Below are positions 23,851 to 33,477 of a stretch of 64,000 nt of DNA, one piece after another. The stretch is from Theropithecus gelada (Eukaryota > Chordata > Mammalia > Primates > Cercopithecidae). The DNA lies in assembly GCF_003255815.1 (NCBI RefSeq), contig NC_037668.1, positions 83,401,915-83,465,914 of the forward strand. Reading direction: 5' to 3'. A program made the translations under genes and the position numbers. Under the pieces are notes generated by a model. The model had not been told where the DNA came from. It worked only from the letters and a program-made list of their open reading frames with translations, and did not search any database. Within the stretch, counting starts at the first letter, position 1. Each line of letters opens with the position of its first letter.

Positions 23851-24454
23851 TGGAGTTGAGAGCACTGGCTTTCTGGCCAAAAGCCATAGATAATTCTGCA
23901 GGGCATGCTGGTGGAGGGTGTGGGCTTTTATTTTATTTTTTTTTAATCCTTCATCCAACTTGAATAAGATAGAACAATTTCTAAATAAATAAATCTGAGC
24001 CAGGACTTTGCTAAGTGCTGGGGATACATAGTTACTGCCCCCAAATCAGCAAATAATTTCACAAGAGTTGATACTCCCACAAGTCTAAGTGTCGGGTAGA
24101 GAGACGCTGGGGTGCCAAGGATTCCACAGAGGGGCTGATTCAACTGCTGAGGGAGAGGGGATGGGTCAATACAGGCTTCATGAGTTCGGGGACCCAAGCT
24201 AAGTCTTGCAGGACAAGGAGAATTAAACCAGGTGAGATGGGAGGTGGGGCTGGGGCTGACGTTTGCATGCAGGGGAAAGTGCATGGGCAAAGGTATGGTG
24301 GAATGGGCAGTGATGAGGCAGGACTGATAAGCAGCATGAAAACCTGTGTCTTGGACTTCACTTAGAGGGCCATGGAAGGTATTATAGAAAGGGAGAGAGA
24401 AGGTTATTTTAAAACATTGACCCAACTAAGGATGATTTGCCCCCTTCTTTACCC
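23851..24454. other. Unassigned; possibly L2-like
   Basis: The 160-codon minus-strand frame at 24425-23943 has no domain I know, and its composition is that of a repeat. No gene is called. Confidence 0.35.
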
Positions 24455-24660
24455 TGCCTCTGCTGGGACATTTGGCAACATCTGGAGACATTTTTGGTTG
24501 TCACAATGGTGAGGAGGAAGTTGCTACTGGTATCTCGTGGGTAGAGGCCAAGAGTGTTGCTAAATATTCTACATTGCACAGGACAGCCTCCTACAACAAA
24601 GGAATGATCTGGCCAAAAGTATCAACAGTGCCAAGGTTGAAAAGCCCTGTTTTAAACAAG
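24455..24660 (+). mobile_element. MER5A-like hAT-Charlie element
   Basis: Contains 'gggacatttggcaacatctg', 'gagacatttttggttgtcac', 'gggtagaggccaagagtgtt' and 'cattgcacaggacagcctcc', which is the MER5A body in sense orientation. Confidence 0.75.
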
Positions 24661-25935
24661 GGAATGATATGTCTGATTTTTTTTTCTTTTGGAGACGAAT
24701 TATACATTCTCTAAGAGCTGGGGAATTGCTCTATGACCCAGCAGCTTTGTTTATTTTGAATGTTCTTCCTTCTATAATAGACTGAATATATGGTATTTTC
24801 ATTTTCTCGTTTGTTTTTGTTCTTCTCTATTCTCTATAGAGGGTACTTAATGTGATCATAGTCTATGTGAATGGCATCCCCTAGAGCTGTGCAGTGCACA
24901 AACTGCACAAAGTCCACATGGCAGGCTTGATGAGAACTGTGATCCTTGAGAAGTCGTTCAATGAATACCTGGCTGAGTGGAGTGACCTTCATAGAGCAGC
25001 ATGTAAAATTAATCACCCAAGTAGTACTTCTTTTTAGTGTCCAGTACAGCCTGGCAGAGGAGTTCAGAATTTGAGGAATGATTGAACAAATCGATGAATG
25101 ATTGAGCGGCCCAAAGAATGGGAAAACTAATTGGATACCAGGTGATGCTGAAGGAGAAACTCGCCATTAAAAATCCCAGCAAGGTATCCTGCAGAATTTC
25201 TGGAGTGCACTGGAGTGGAAACAAACAGCCCTGTGCCAGGGTCCTCTTGGCTGACACTTCAGAATCCTGCCTAGTGAGGGGCCCCTGGAGTAGAGACTGG
25301 GTTTAGACTCTGGAAAATTACCAGGGTTTCTGGTCTCCTGGGTCCTCTGCTGCCTTATCAGTGAAGCTTTGTCAGTGTTTCCATCATAAACCCTGGGTGT
25401 GGGGCTAAGTGGCCTATAAAATCTGAATCTGGGCCAAAGCTGGCAGGCACAGAGCCTGTTAAGATGCAATTAGTTTGTCTCGAGGAGTCTTCGGTTGGCT
25501 TCTTTGCTTAATTGGGAGAGCACAACCAAGAAATACAGAGGTTTGGTCGCCTTCTGTCTCTAAGGATAGACACAGAAAGGTTTCTGTGGCAGGGAAGAAA
25601 ATCGGGCCAGTCTCTAACACAGAGCTCTGGGAAGTAGAGGTTTGAAGAGGGTTGCCCATCAGAAGCTAGGAAATACATCTGGACAGGTGCCAAAGGCAGT
25701 TCTGTCCCCCAGGCCAGCCCATGCTCCTCTAGATCTTTCCCTATGGTTAACTTACATGATCCTTTAGGTCTGCTTTTATACTTGAGTGGGGTTGTTCTGG
25801 GATGGTCGCAGCAAAATAAAATGATTGTTTAAAGCCATGCTTCACACTTCAGCCCCCCTCACTCCATGGTGACATTCATTCATCATTTCACTTATCACCT
25901 ATTATTACTTCTTTGTTCAGGTTGAACAGTAGGGA
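24661..25935. other. Unassigned non-coding sequence
   Basis: No gene or clear repeat. Frames around 25118-25693 have no family resemblance. Confidence 0.4.
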
Positions 25936-25939
25936 ATTA

Positions 25940-26110
25940 TAAAGGAGTCAGACCTGGCCCTAAATACAGGCATTGTGCCTTGCCTGAGTTACACAGGAGG
26001 AAAACTACCAACCTCTTGGAGCCTTAGTTTCCTTACTTTTAAAGTTGAGAAGAAAATACCTAATTTATGGCATAGTGATGAAATTTAAATGATACATAAT
26101 TTGTAAAAAG
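25940..26110 (+). repeat. MIR-like SINE
   Basis: Shows 'accaacctcttggagcctta', 'gtttccttacttttaaagtt' and 'aaatgatacataatttgtaa' in MIR order, but strongly diverged. Confidence 0.5.
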
Positions 26111-27110
26111 ACCACAACACTATGTCTGCCCACCCCCACCAAAAAAAGTGTTCCTTAAATAGCAATTTATGCCACTAGTAATAGTACTACTACAATAATA
26201 ACAAGGTAACAAATGCTGTCCTTGGAGTATATATAATGATGTAAAAACTCAAAGGTATGAGTGTCTGAGGGTGGGTGGAGGTGAGAGAGGAGTCAAGGAA
26301 GACTTCATGGAGGAGGTGACATGACCTGAGACCTGAAAAATGGATTATGAATTTTCCAGGCAGAGAAGAGAATGAAAACCTTTCCTGTTAGCAAGAAGAG
26401 CCTATGCACAACTATTGAGTGTGCATGGTCAGTGTGGGGGCAAGAGAATGCCTGTTTGCTATCTGCTCACAGGGTAGAGGGTAAAGGAGTCATGGCGTGG
26501 CGGTGATCTCCTGGCCTCACTCTGAACCTGAGCTGATTGAACCAATCCATTCTTCCTCTCCTCCTCCCTCTTCCCTTTCTCTTTTCTGCTTTTAGAACAT
26601 TTTCTTACATGCAGATTTGTTAATGCATAGATAAGTTTCATGAGGGAAGGAACTTGCCCTGGGTCACATGGTGAGTCCTGGCACCAGAATCTGAGCTCAG
26701 CACTCTCCCGAGGAGGCTGTGGCTTTTTCTTAGCTCCTCTTTCTCCATCAGAGCTGACTACCCACCTCTCAGATCTACTCATCTTTCCACCCCAACCTTC
26801 TACCTCACTTCCTACCCTGCCCGGCTGGAAGTCTTACTCCTGTAAAGTTCTATTAAAAATCCTTTATGACACCTTAGTACAGGCTCCCATCTACCATATA
26901 CCATATGTGGGCTTGTTAATTCCTTAGAGGTATACTTATGGCAACAACTTTGAGATGAAGGCACAGGTATCCAGGGAACAGCTGCTTTCACGCTGGAAAA
27001 ATGCCGATAGGTGTCTACTTTCCAGAGAAGGGGCAGGACCAGCAGAGAGTTGGAAGCATGCAAGGGAACAAACATTTTGAACACCTACTATTGCTGAAGA
27101 CTCTGCTGGG
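26111..27110. other. Unassigned; L2-like pieces around 26220-26700
   Basis: Text such as 'gacttcatggaggaggtgac' and 'atgacctgagacctgaaaaa' matches a common ancient repeat theme. No coding frame is supported. Confidence 0.35.
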
Positions 27111-27114
27111 GACT

Positions 27115-27240
27115 CTTACAGCTGAAACCTGGGTTCAAATCCTGACCATGTTACTAAATACCCCAGGCAAATTACTCACATTTCCCAAATCTCATTTTCT
27201 TCATGTGTAAAATGGATAGTAACGCCGACCTATTCCAGAA
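27115..27240 (+). repeat. MIR-like SINE
   Basis: Shows 'gggttcaaatcctgaccatg', 'ttactaaataccccaggcaa' and 'ttcttcatgtgtaaaatgga'. Confidence 0.7.
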
Positions 27241-28540
27241 AAGGAAGATCAAATCCCCTAGCTGCCTTTGAGAGTCTAAGATTTGAATATTCCCTCTTAT
27301 CTGCTTAGATTTGGAAGAGACTCTTAGGTTGAACACATGATTCCTTTGTTCATCAGTTGAATTGTCTCACTGAAGTGGTGGGGCGTGGGAGAAGGAACAC
27401 TGGCCCTGGAGTTAGGGCTAGAAGCCTGATGCTCTGTCTGCTAACTTGGGAAGGTCTTTGTCAGAAGAGAAAATTGATTCCAAGGGGAGGAGCCCCTGCT
27501 TGCTCCTTTATGTGCCTGGGGTAGAGGATGCTCAGGCACAGTGAGGAGACCCACTCAGGTTAAACAAACAGCCTGGAAAAGCTGGAGAGACAGGAAAAAT
27601 AGCCCAGAAGCCTCCTCCTTCCTCAGAGCCAGGTCCACTGGTTTGTGTCATCTGTTCCTGTGAGGTGCACACCTTCAGGGAAGGAGCCCTGGACTTGGAG
27701 TTAGCAGATTCTACCAACCCAGCTGGGTGTCCATAGGCAAGTCACTTAACCCCTAAGTGTCCCTCATATACCAAACAACATTCACGTCAATTTCTGGAGG
27801 GATGAATGCCCCAGAACATAGTGAAGAGTGTGTAAATCCCACCCCCAAATACCCTTTTCCCCGAGGACTGCTACCCAGCCCCAGGGTACAGCTCAATAAA
27901 GTCTCCATAAAACTCAGCTTCTCTGAGTCCAGCTCCAGAAATTACAGTGAGTTGATTCATCACATTGTTTGAATTATGGCAATATGAAAATACAGAAAAC
28001 CCACAGGGAGTCAGCCTTTTCCCATATATAAAACAGGGTTATGGTCCCATATAAACTTTTAAGAGAGAATAGTTTATATCATATGCATATGACTGAAAAT
28101 ATAAAAGGAAAGAGCAAGAAAAGAAAAAGGTACACATTGGCAAACAATATAATTCAGGCCGACGCCCTGGCTTGGGACTCCCCCTTGCCCTTCTCTTGAT
28201 CTTCATTTCTCATCTCCATAACATCCCCCATTGGTTCCCTGGCAGCAGTAGGCTGGGGCTTTTCTGTGGCTTCAGAGTCCTGTTGCCTCCTAAGGATCCC
28301 TGAGTTCATCCACTCTTCCCCATCTCCGCTGTCACAGCCCACACCCGGACACCAGCATTCCTGACTTGGACCATGGACCACCTTGCAATGAATTGCACTA
28401 TGTCCACTGAGGCTGCAGCGAGGAGGATAAATGCGGGTAAGAAGCAAGTTGGGGCACATTAATCTGTGCATGTCTGTCCCCAGAGAAGACCTTGAAGAGG
28501 CCATTTGGAGGCGTTAGGATGGAGTTGGAACCTCTGGACA
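27241..28540. other. Unassigned non-coding sequence
   Basis: Another MIR fragment may lie at 27690-27770 ('gcaagtcacttaacccctaa'). The 116-codon frame at 28504-28154 shows no domain. Confidence 0.4.
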
Positions 28541-28889
28541 GCTCTGCCCGGCTCCCCACCCTCATGATCCACCCCTCCCATTGCTTCTCCTTTACTCTCC
28601 CCTATGCCCTGAATTGCCCCTCTCTGCTCTCTCTGCCTGCAAAGTTCTACCCTCTAAATTCCCCTGACCCAATTTTACTCCTGCTGTGCTGTGACTACCC
28701 TACCTCTCTTCCCCACCTCAACCCAGGTCAACTCCTCTTGCATTGTGCTACCTAACTCCCTTACACTACAAAGAAGTGATTATAAATCTGATGGACCTGT
28801 TTTCACCTCCAAGCTGTGAGTTCCACAAGTGCAATGACTAAATCTGCTTTGTTTCATCCTCATATCTTCAATCTTAATAAAGTGACTTT
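28541..28889 (-). repeat. L2-like repeat, antisense, with Alu target site
   Basis: Text 'gcaaagttctaccctctaaa' and 'gtgagttccacaagtgcaat' resembles the end of an antisense L2. The Alu that follows duplicated TAAAGTGACTTT. Confidence 0.45.
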
Positions 28890-29179
28890 GTTTTTTTGAA
28901 TGCAGAGTCTTCCTCTGTTACCCAGGCTGGAGTGCAGTGGCATAATCTCGGCCCACTGTAGCCTCTACCTCCTGGGTTCAAGCAATTCTTGTGCTTCAGT
29001 CTCCCAAATAGCTGGGATTGCAGGTGCACCAGCACACCTGGCTAATTTTTGTATTTTTAGTAGAGATGGGGTTTTGCCATGTTAACCGGGCTGGTTTGGA
29101 ACTCCTGGGCCCAAGTTATCTGCCCGCCTAGGCCTCCCAAAGTGCTGGGATTACAGGTGTGAGCCACCACGCCTGGCCT
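28890..29179 (-). mobile_element. Alu, antisense, with target duplication
   Basis: Runs from a T tract to 'gagccaccacgcctggcc'. The 12-bp duplication TAAAGTGACTTT lies at 28878-28889 and 29180-29191. Confidence 0.92.
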
Positions 29180-29191
29180 TAAAGTGACTTT

Positions 29192-29860
29192 TTACATGGT
29201 TGGCACTGAAACAATATTTGCAGAGTTGTGATGATAGACTTCTTCTAGCCCATTCTTTGTTCTGCCACTACTGATACCCAAAGTTACTTCAAGACAACCC
29301 TACCACCATTCTCACCTGTAAAATGGGTACAATAATACCTACTTTGTGGTGGCATTATGAGAATCAGAAAAAAGTTTGTGAAGTGTACATCACATAGTTA
29401 TCGATTTCATTTATGAAATCAATAGTCTTATTTTGAGGGTTTGAGGATAGAAAAATAATATTTTTTTTTCTAACACTGTGACCACCAGCCGTGATGAATT
29501 ATTCAACATGGGCTAATGCCCACCAGAGATGCACAATAGCAAGTTCTTGGATCAGAGTTCTGTTTACACTTGGATGGTGAAGGAATATCAGTTGTTAGTT
29601 TTCAAGTGAGACCTCCTCTTGGATGGCAGCACATGAAAGAATTTCCTGGGCATGGGTCCAAGTTTCTGTATGCAACATGTGTGGATTTCAAATACAATTT
29701 CATTTATGCATGACCCCACCTGTCAAGATCCCACATCCAAATTAAAAATACAAAAGATCAGCTTTTATGGTAAAGAGAATGATAATAATAATTTGATAAT
29801 AATAGTATTTGAAGAGATAACTTATGATAAAGAGAATGATAATTGTGTACCTTATTAATT
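29192..29860. other. Unassigned; MIR-like piece near 29300
   Basis: A MIR-like block 'cacctgtaaaatgggtacaa' lies at 29313-29332. No gene seen. Confidence 0.45.
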
Positions 29861-30190
29861 ACAGTCATCCCTCCATGTACATGGGTTTCTCATCTAAGGA
29901 GTCAACCAACAACAAATAAAAAATATTTGGAAAAAAAATTTAAAAAACAATATAACAATAAAATACAAATAAACAACTAGTAGTGAATTACAACCATTTA
30001 CATAACATTTACACTTAATTAGGTATGATAAATTATCTACAGATGATTTAAAGTATACAGGAGGATGTGCATAGATTCTATGCAAATACTATGCCATTTG
30101 ACATAAGGGGTTTGAACATCAGTAGATTTTGGTATCTGTGGGTGGTTTCTGGAACCAATCCTCCCTGGATACTGAATAATGGACTGTATT
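29861..30190 (+). mobile_element. MER2-type Tigger non-autonomous DNA transposon
   Basis: Begins 'tacagtcatccctccatgta' and ends '...ctgaataatggactgta', imperfect inverted ends of the Tigger/mariner group with TA at the border. The inside shows 'gatgatttaaagtatacagg', 'aggatgtgcatagattctat' and 'ggtatctgtgggtggtttct', as in MER2. Confidence 0.8.
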
Positions 30191-31125
30191 CCTTCCCCTT
30201 CTGTCCTTCCATGGTCAACATTTTGTAGGGAAGAGCAAGGGTGGTTTAAGATAAGACTCTCCGGGACAAGCACTGGAGGATTCTCTGGTTGCCAATCTTC
30301 TTACCAAAACCTCCTAGAATTTTGGATTTAGGTGAAGCATTTGAGATAGTGTCTTAAGGAAATCTTGGCAAAGTGGGTTGGCAGGTGACCTAGAGGCTTG
30401 AAGATTAAAAACAGACTAAAAGATTATTAAAAGACTCCCTCCCAATGGCACACAATGTTGTAGTTTAAACTGTGCCGACATACATTACCTTGTGGAATTT
30501 TGATGCAAAACTCTTATTTGGTACAAGCTGGGATTATCCAACCCATTTTACAGGTGAGGAAAGGGGCTCATAGATGTGCCCAAGGTTGATCAGCTAGTGA
30601 ACGATGCTGCCAGTACTTAGCCTTGGTTTTCTCTCTCAAAGCCTTCTTTTTAATGTTTTACATTTACTTTCCTCAGGCATGGCTGAGTTCCGAGTCCTTA
30701 CTCTTAGCCCTGCCTCGTCTCTCAGTCTGGAGGTCTGAGGAGGGAGGGCTGCTTTGTACCTTCCCCACCCTTCTGTCCCTGCGAATCTTGGTCTCCTGAA
30801 GTCTGCCCTGCCCACCTACCCAAGGAGATCTCATCACTCTTCTTCCATACTCATTCCCATAGCACTTGTTCATCAAGTGTGCTTATGTGTGACAAATAGG
30901 TGCAGGGCAGTGTGGTTTGAGCCACAGAAAAATACCACATCTATTTGTAAGTTTCTGCTTAATAAGATGGTGTCAAAGGAGGGTGCTGGGTGGGGACGTG
31001 TCCCCAATGATTGAAATCATTCTATGGACTTTATTTCTCGTAGCTGTGCACAGTAGGCATTCTTACCCCTGTTTCATGGATAACGTGGTGCATTACAGGG
31101 AAAAGCAGATCCTGTCTGCATAGGG
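30191..31125. other. Unassigned; MIR-like piece at 30530-30640
   Basis: The block 'acccattttacaggtgagga' is MIR-like. No coding frame is supported. Confidence 0.4.
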
Positions 31126-31129
31126 AAAG

Positions 31130-31222
31130 AGACTAGAGCATTTGTTAAGTGCCTAACATGTGCTAGTATTTTGCATATTTACAACTTATTAAACCCTCAC
31201 AACATCTTACGGAGGAATATAG
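31130..31222 (+). repeat. MIR, left half (split by the provirus)
   Basis: The text 'gtgcctaacatgtgctagta' and 'cttattaaaccctcacaaca' is the MIR core. It continues after the provirus at 39643. The last four bases, ATAG (31219-31222), are the provirus target duplication. Confidence 0.8.
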
Positions 31223-31294
31223 TGTTATGCCCAGACCGTTTATTCCCCGAAGAAGACCACCAGAGTCCAGAGTCAAAGCTAAGCAGCAAGGATC

Positions 31295-31300
31295 TTTATT
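31295..31300 (-). terminator. Retroviral polyadenylation signal (3' LTR)
   Basis: AATAAA on the minus strand inside R, downstream of the TATA box; the same site in the 5' LTR is at 39148-39153. It is in the usual gammaretroviral place. Confidence 0.8.
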
Positions 31301-31590
31301 ATAGGTTCGAACCTGGAACTCTCACCCGCTCGCGAAACGAGACGGGCAGGAGAGCTCCCCCACTGAGCTCTGAACAGTGTTATATAGTCTAAGAAAAGTG
31401 GGCATAGAATTATTATACAAATCAGATGTATGATTGGCTAGTGTTTGAACAAGGCGATTTGGCTAACTATGATTGGTTCCTACCATTTCTGATATTTCGG
31501 TTCAACCCTTGAGGCGGGAGAGCAGTTTTACACAAAGGCAGTTAATTATATTGCGTCAGGTTGCACAACCGGTTTATGGCAGCATGAGTG

Positions 31591-31656
31591 TATCTTACTT
31601 AAACACGTCTTGTGACCCGGCCTTATCTTACTTAAACACGTCTTGTGACCTGGCCT
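31591..31656 (-). repeat. Two tandem 33-bp repeats in U3 (3' LTR)
   Basis: Unit 1 is 31591-31623 and unit 2 is 31624-31656, differing at one base. They lie in U3, where gammaretroviruses often carry enhancer direct repeats. Confidence 0.92.
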
Positions 31657-31789
31657 CAGAAAGAAAAACAGGTACTTACAGAACTTACGAAATTTCTGGT
31701 ATGTGCAGAGATAAGAGCAGAACAAAGGGTTTAGCAATAGGGTGTAGCGGGGGAGCGAGTACGCATTTTTGTGTCTTTGTGTCCTTTCA

Positions 31790-31801
31790 TTTTCCCCTCT
31801 C
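31790..31801 (-). promoter_or_regulatory. Polypurine tract
   Basis: On the minus strand a GAGAGGGGAAAA run lies directly against the TG of the 3' LTR. It is the expected primer for plus-strand DNA synthesis. Confidence 0.92.
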
Positions 31802-31839
31802 ATAAGTAACTGGACGTCCAATCTTGGATTTCCAGAGTC

Positions 31840-33477
31840 TTACAATGTAGTCTCACCTTCTGGGTGCAGGAGAGGCTGGTGATGGCTACGGAGGACCATT
31901 AGTTGGATGGTATCAAATCTTTCTCTGACAAATTGTAAAATTTTATTTACCACACAGGGGCCTATAGTAAATAGAAGCAGTAAAGACATTAGGGGGCCTA
32001 AAAGGGGTGCCAGAAGGGAAAACATTGAAGAGTTCCACCAATCGTTAGCTGCTGTAGTGAATTGTTGCTTTTTCATTTCTAAGCTTAGTTTATGTAGGCG
32101 TTGGACTCTTTCCTCAACTAACCCTGACTCATTTATATAGAAACAGCATTCTTCTTTGGGGAACATACAGGTACCTCCTTTCTCAGCCATGAGTAAGTCT
32201 AAGGCTCTGCGGTTTTGAAGAGTGACCTGTGCTAGGGAGGTGAGCTGCCGCTGAAGGGAGGCTAGGGAATAGGCGGAGTCTTCCATAGCAACAGAGAATT
32301 GCTGTAACAGCTTGTCGTTTTCTATCATGGAGTGTTGCAGGGCCCCTCCTGCTAACCCCGCTGCGACGACAGAGGTGGTTAAGGATATTCCGGCAATTAG
32401 TGGTAGAAAAACTGCTCGTCTATGTCGCGCAGTTTCAGTTGGGGCAGTCCCTGCCCAGCCTATGAACTCTGCCGGGGTTAGCAGGGTTAGTCGGGGGACT
32501 AGTGTAACAGGGATACATAACTGTCCGTCAGAGATGCTTTTGGACAGAGTTTTTAACAGAGTCATATTGCACCAGAAGAACACACCAGGGGGAGCATATA
32601 TGGGGCTATTTGGGTATGTAGCCGATTGGTTGCAGAGGCTGTTGCTAAATGCCGAATAACAGTAGGGATATTTCTCTTGGTATGGGTCACAGTACAGGGC
32701 CACATCGGGTATTGTGACTGTTGATGAATTAAAATCTGTATAGTTTGTGGGAGGAGAGGATAGGGGAACAGCGGTTAATGGTGGTCTTCCTAGGGTTGCA
32801 CACATAAAGCAAGAGGACAGGTCGCCTAAACCGGTGAGGTTGGCAAATGCTAGCCCTTCCTGTAATAGGGTTAGCCAGGAGAAGGGCTGCAAGTCTTGTG
32901 ATAGCTTGGTTTCTTGTCTGTGGATTTGTGTATGGATTAAGGGTTGAATCTGGACTAGACTCCGCCACAGATACAGGTGGTTACTAGGCCAGCTACTACT
33001 GGCATCGTAGTAGGCTGCCCCATGTTGGGGCGATGTCCACCGGGAGTGCTCTGGATCTGTTATTATCCAAGTGTATATGTTGGGAGTCCCTGTCGGGTAG
33101 TGAGTCCTGAGGAGGTTAGACTTTCTCGGGTATTCGTCCCACACCCTGGCTGAGTGCATTTTACAATAATTGTATGGACAGCCTGCACTCTGGTGCCACC
33201 AATAATTTTTACAATTATATTCAGTCTGATCATATTCAGAACAGATCATGGGTATCCCCGGTTGGACAATCTGGAAATTAGTGAAATTGAGGTAAATTGG
33301 AGTATTGCACCCGGAGGGGGGGCAGTCTGCACTAGCTAGCAGTTTACCCGCCTGGGGGGTTTCCCCGGGGTGAGTTTTGTTCTCATAGAGCCAGAACCTC
33401 CAGACATAGGGATTAGACGGCGCAGCAGTGAGGAGAGTCAGATGCATAAGGCATAAAAGCATAGGTAAGCTAGACAT
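31840..33477 (-). CDS. env: Endogenous retroviral envelope glycoprotein, intact frame
   Basis: A 545-residue precursor of the surface (SU) and transmembrane (TM) subunits, expected on the cell surface or virion. The start ATG at 33477 has A at -3, and the first eight bases overlap the end of pol (pol stop 33472-33470), as is common in this class. Visible features: hydrophobic signal (residues about 1-19); a CxxC motif CFMC (223-226), the site of the SU-TM disulfide in gammaretroviral envelopes; seven N-glycosylation sequons in SU (N33, 64, 213, 245, 250, 283, 304) and two in TM (N449, 482); furin-type site RHRR (351-354); hydrophobic fusion peptide from 355; immunosuppressive-type segment (about 420-436); CX6CC (C437, C444, C445); membrane anchor about 485-510; a 35-residue tail. 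No N-terminal SPHQ motif, typical of MLV-type SU, is seen. The SU and TM style resembles HERV-Fc/type-D-related envelopes. No stop or shift is present. Expression and activity cannot be judged. Confidence 0.95.
   Translation of the reverse strand: MSSLPMLLCLMHLTLLTAAPSNPYVWRFWLYENKTHPGETPQAGKLLASADCPPSGCNTPIYLNFTNFQIVQPGIPMICSEYDQTEYNCKNYWWHQSAGCPYNYCKMHSARVWDEYPRKSNLLRTHYPTGTPNIYTWIITDPEHSRWTSPQHGAAYYDASSSWPSNHLYLWRSLVQIQPLIHTQIHRQETKLSQDLQPFSWLTLLQEGLAFANLTGLGDLSSCFMCATLGRPPLTAVPLSSPPTNYTDFNSSTVTIPDVALYCDPYQEKYPYCYSAFSNSLCNQSATYPNSPIYAPPGVFFWCNMTLLKTLSKSISDGQLCIPVTLVPRLTLLTPAEFIGWAGTAPTETARHRRAVFLPLIAGISLTTSVVAAGLAGGALQHSMIENDKLLQQFSVAMEDSAYSLASLQRQLTSLAQVTLQNRRALDLLMAEKGGTCMFPKEECCFYINESGLVEERVQRLHKLSLEMKKQQFTTAANDWWNSSMFSLLAPLLGPLMSLLLLFTIGPCVVNKILQFVRERFDTIQLMVLRSHHQPLLHPEGETTL

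Larger units (their letters stand above)
31223..31789 (-). repeat. 3' LTR (567 bp)
   Basis: Matches the 5' LTR at 39076-39642 except for seven substitutions, with no length difference. On the minus strand it begins TGAAAGG and ends GGCATAACA. It has a polyadenylation signal AATAAA at 31300-31295, with a further AATAAA nearer the U5 end (about 31238-31243). It supplies the transcript 3' end. Confidence 0.98.

Noticed and set aside
23943..24425. 160-codon minus-strand open frame
   Set aside because: No domain, no promoter or splice context, proline/leucine-rich text as in old repeat DNA.
32312..32659. Plus-strand frames inside the provirus
   Set aside because: Shadows of env on the other strand with no promoter or family resemblance.
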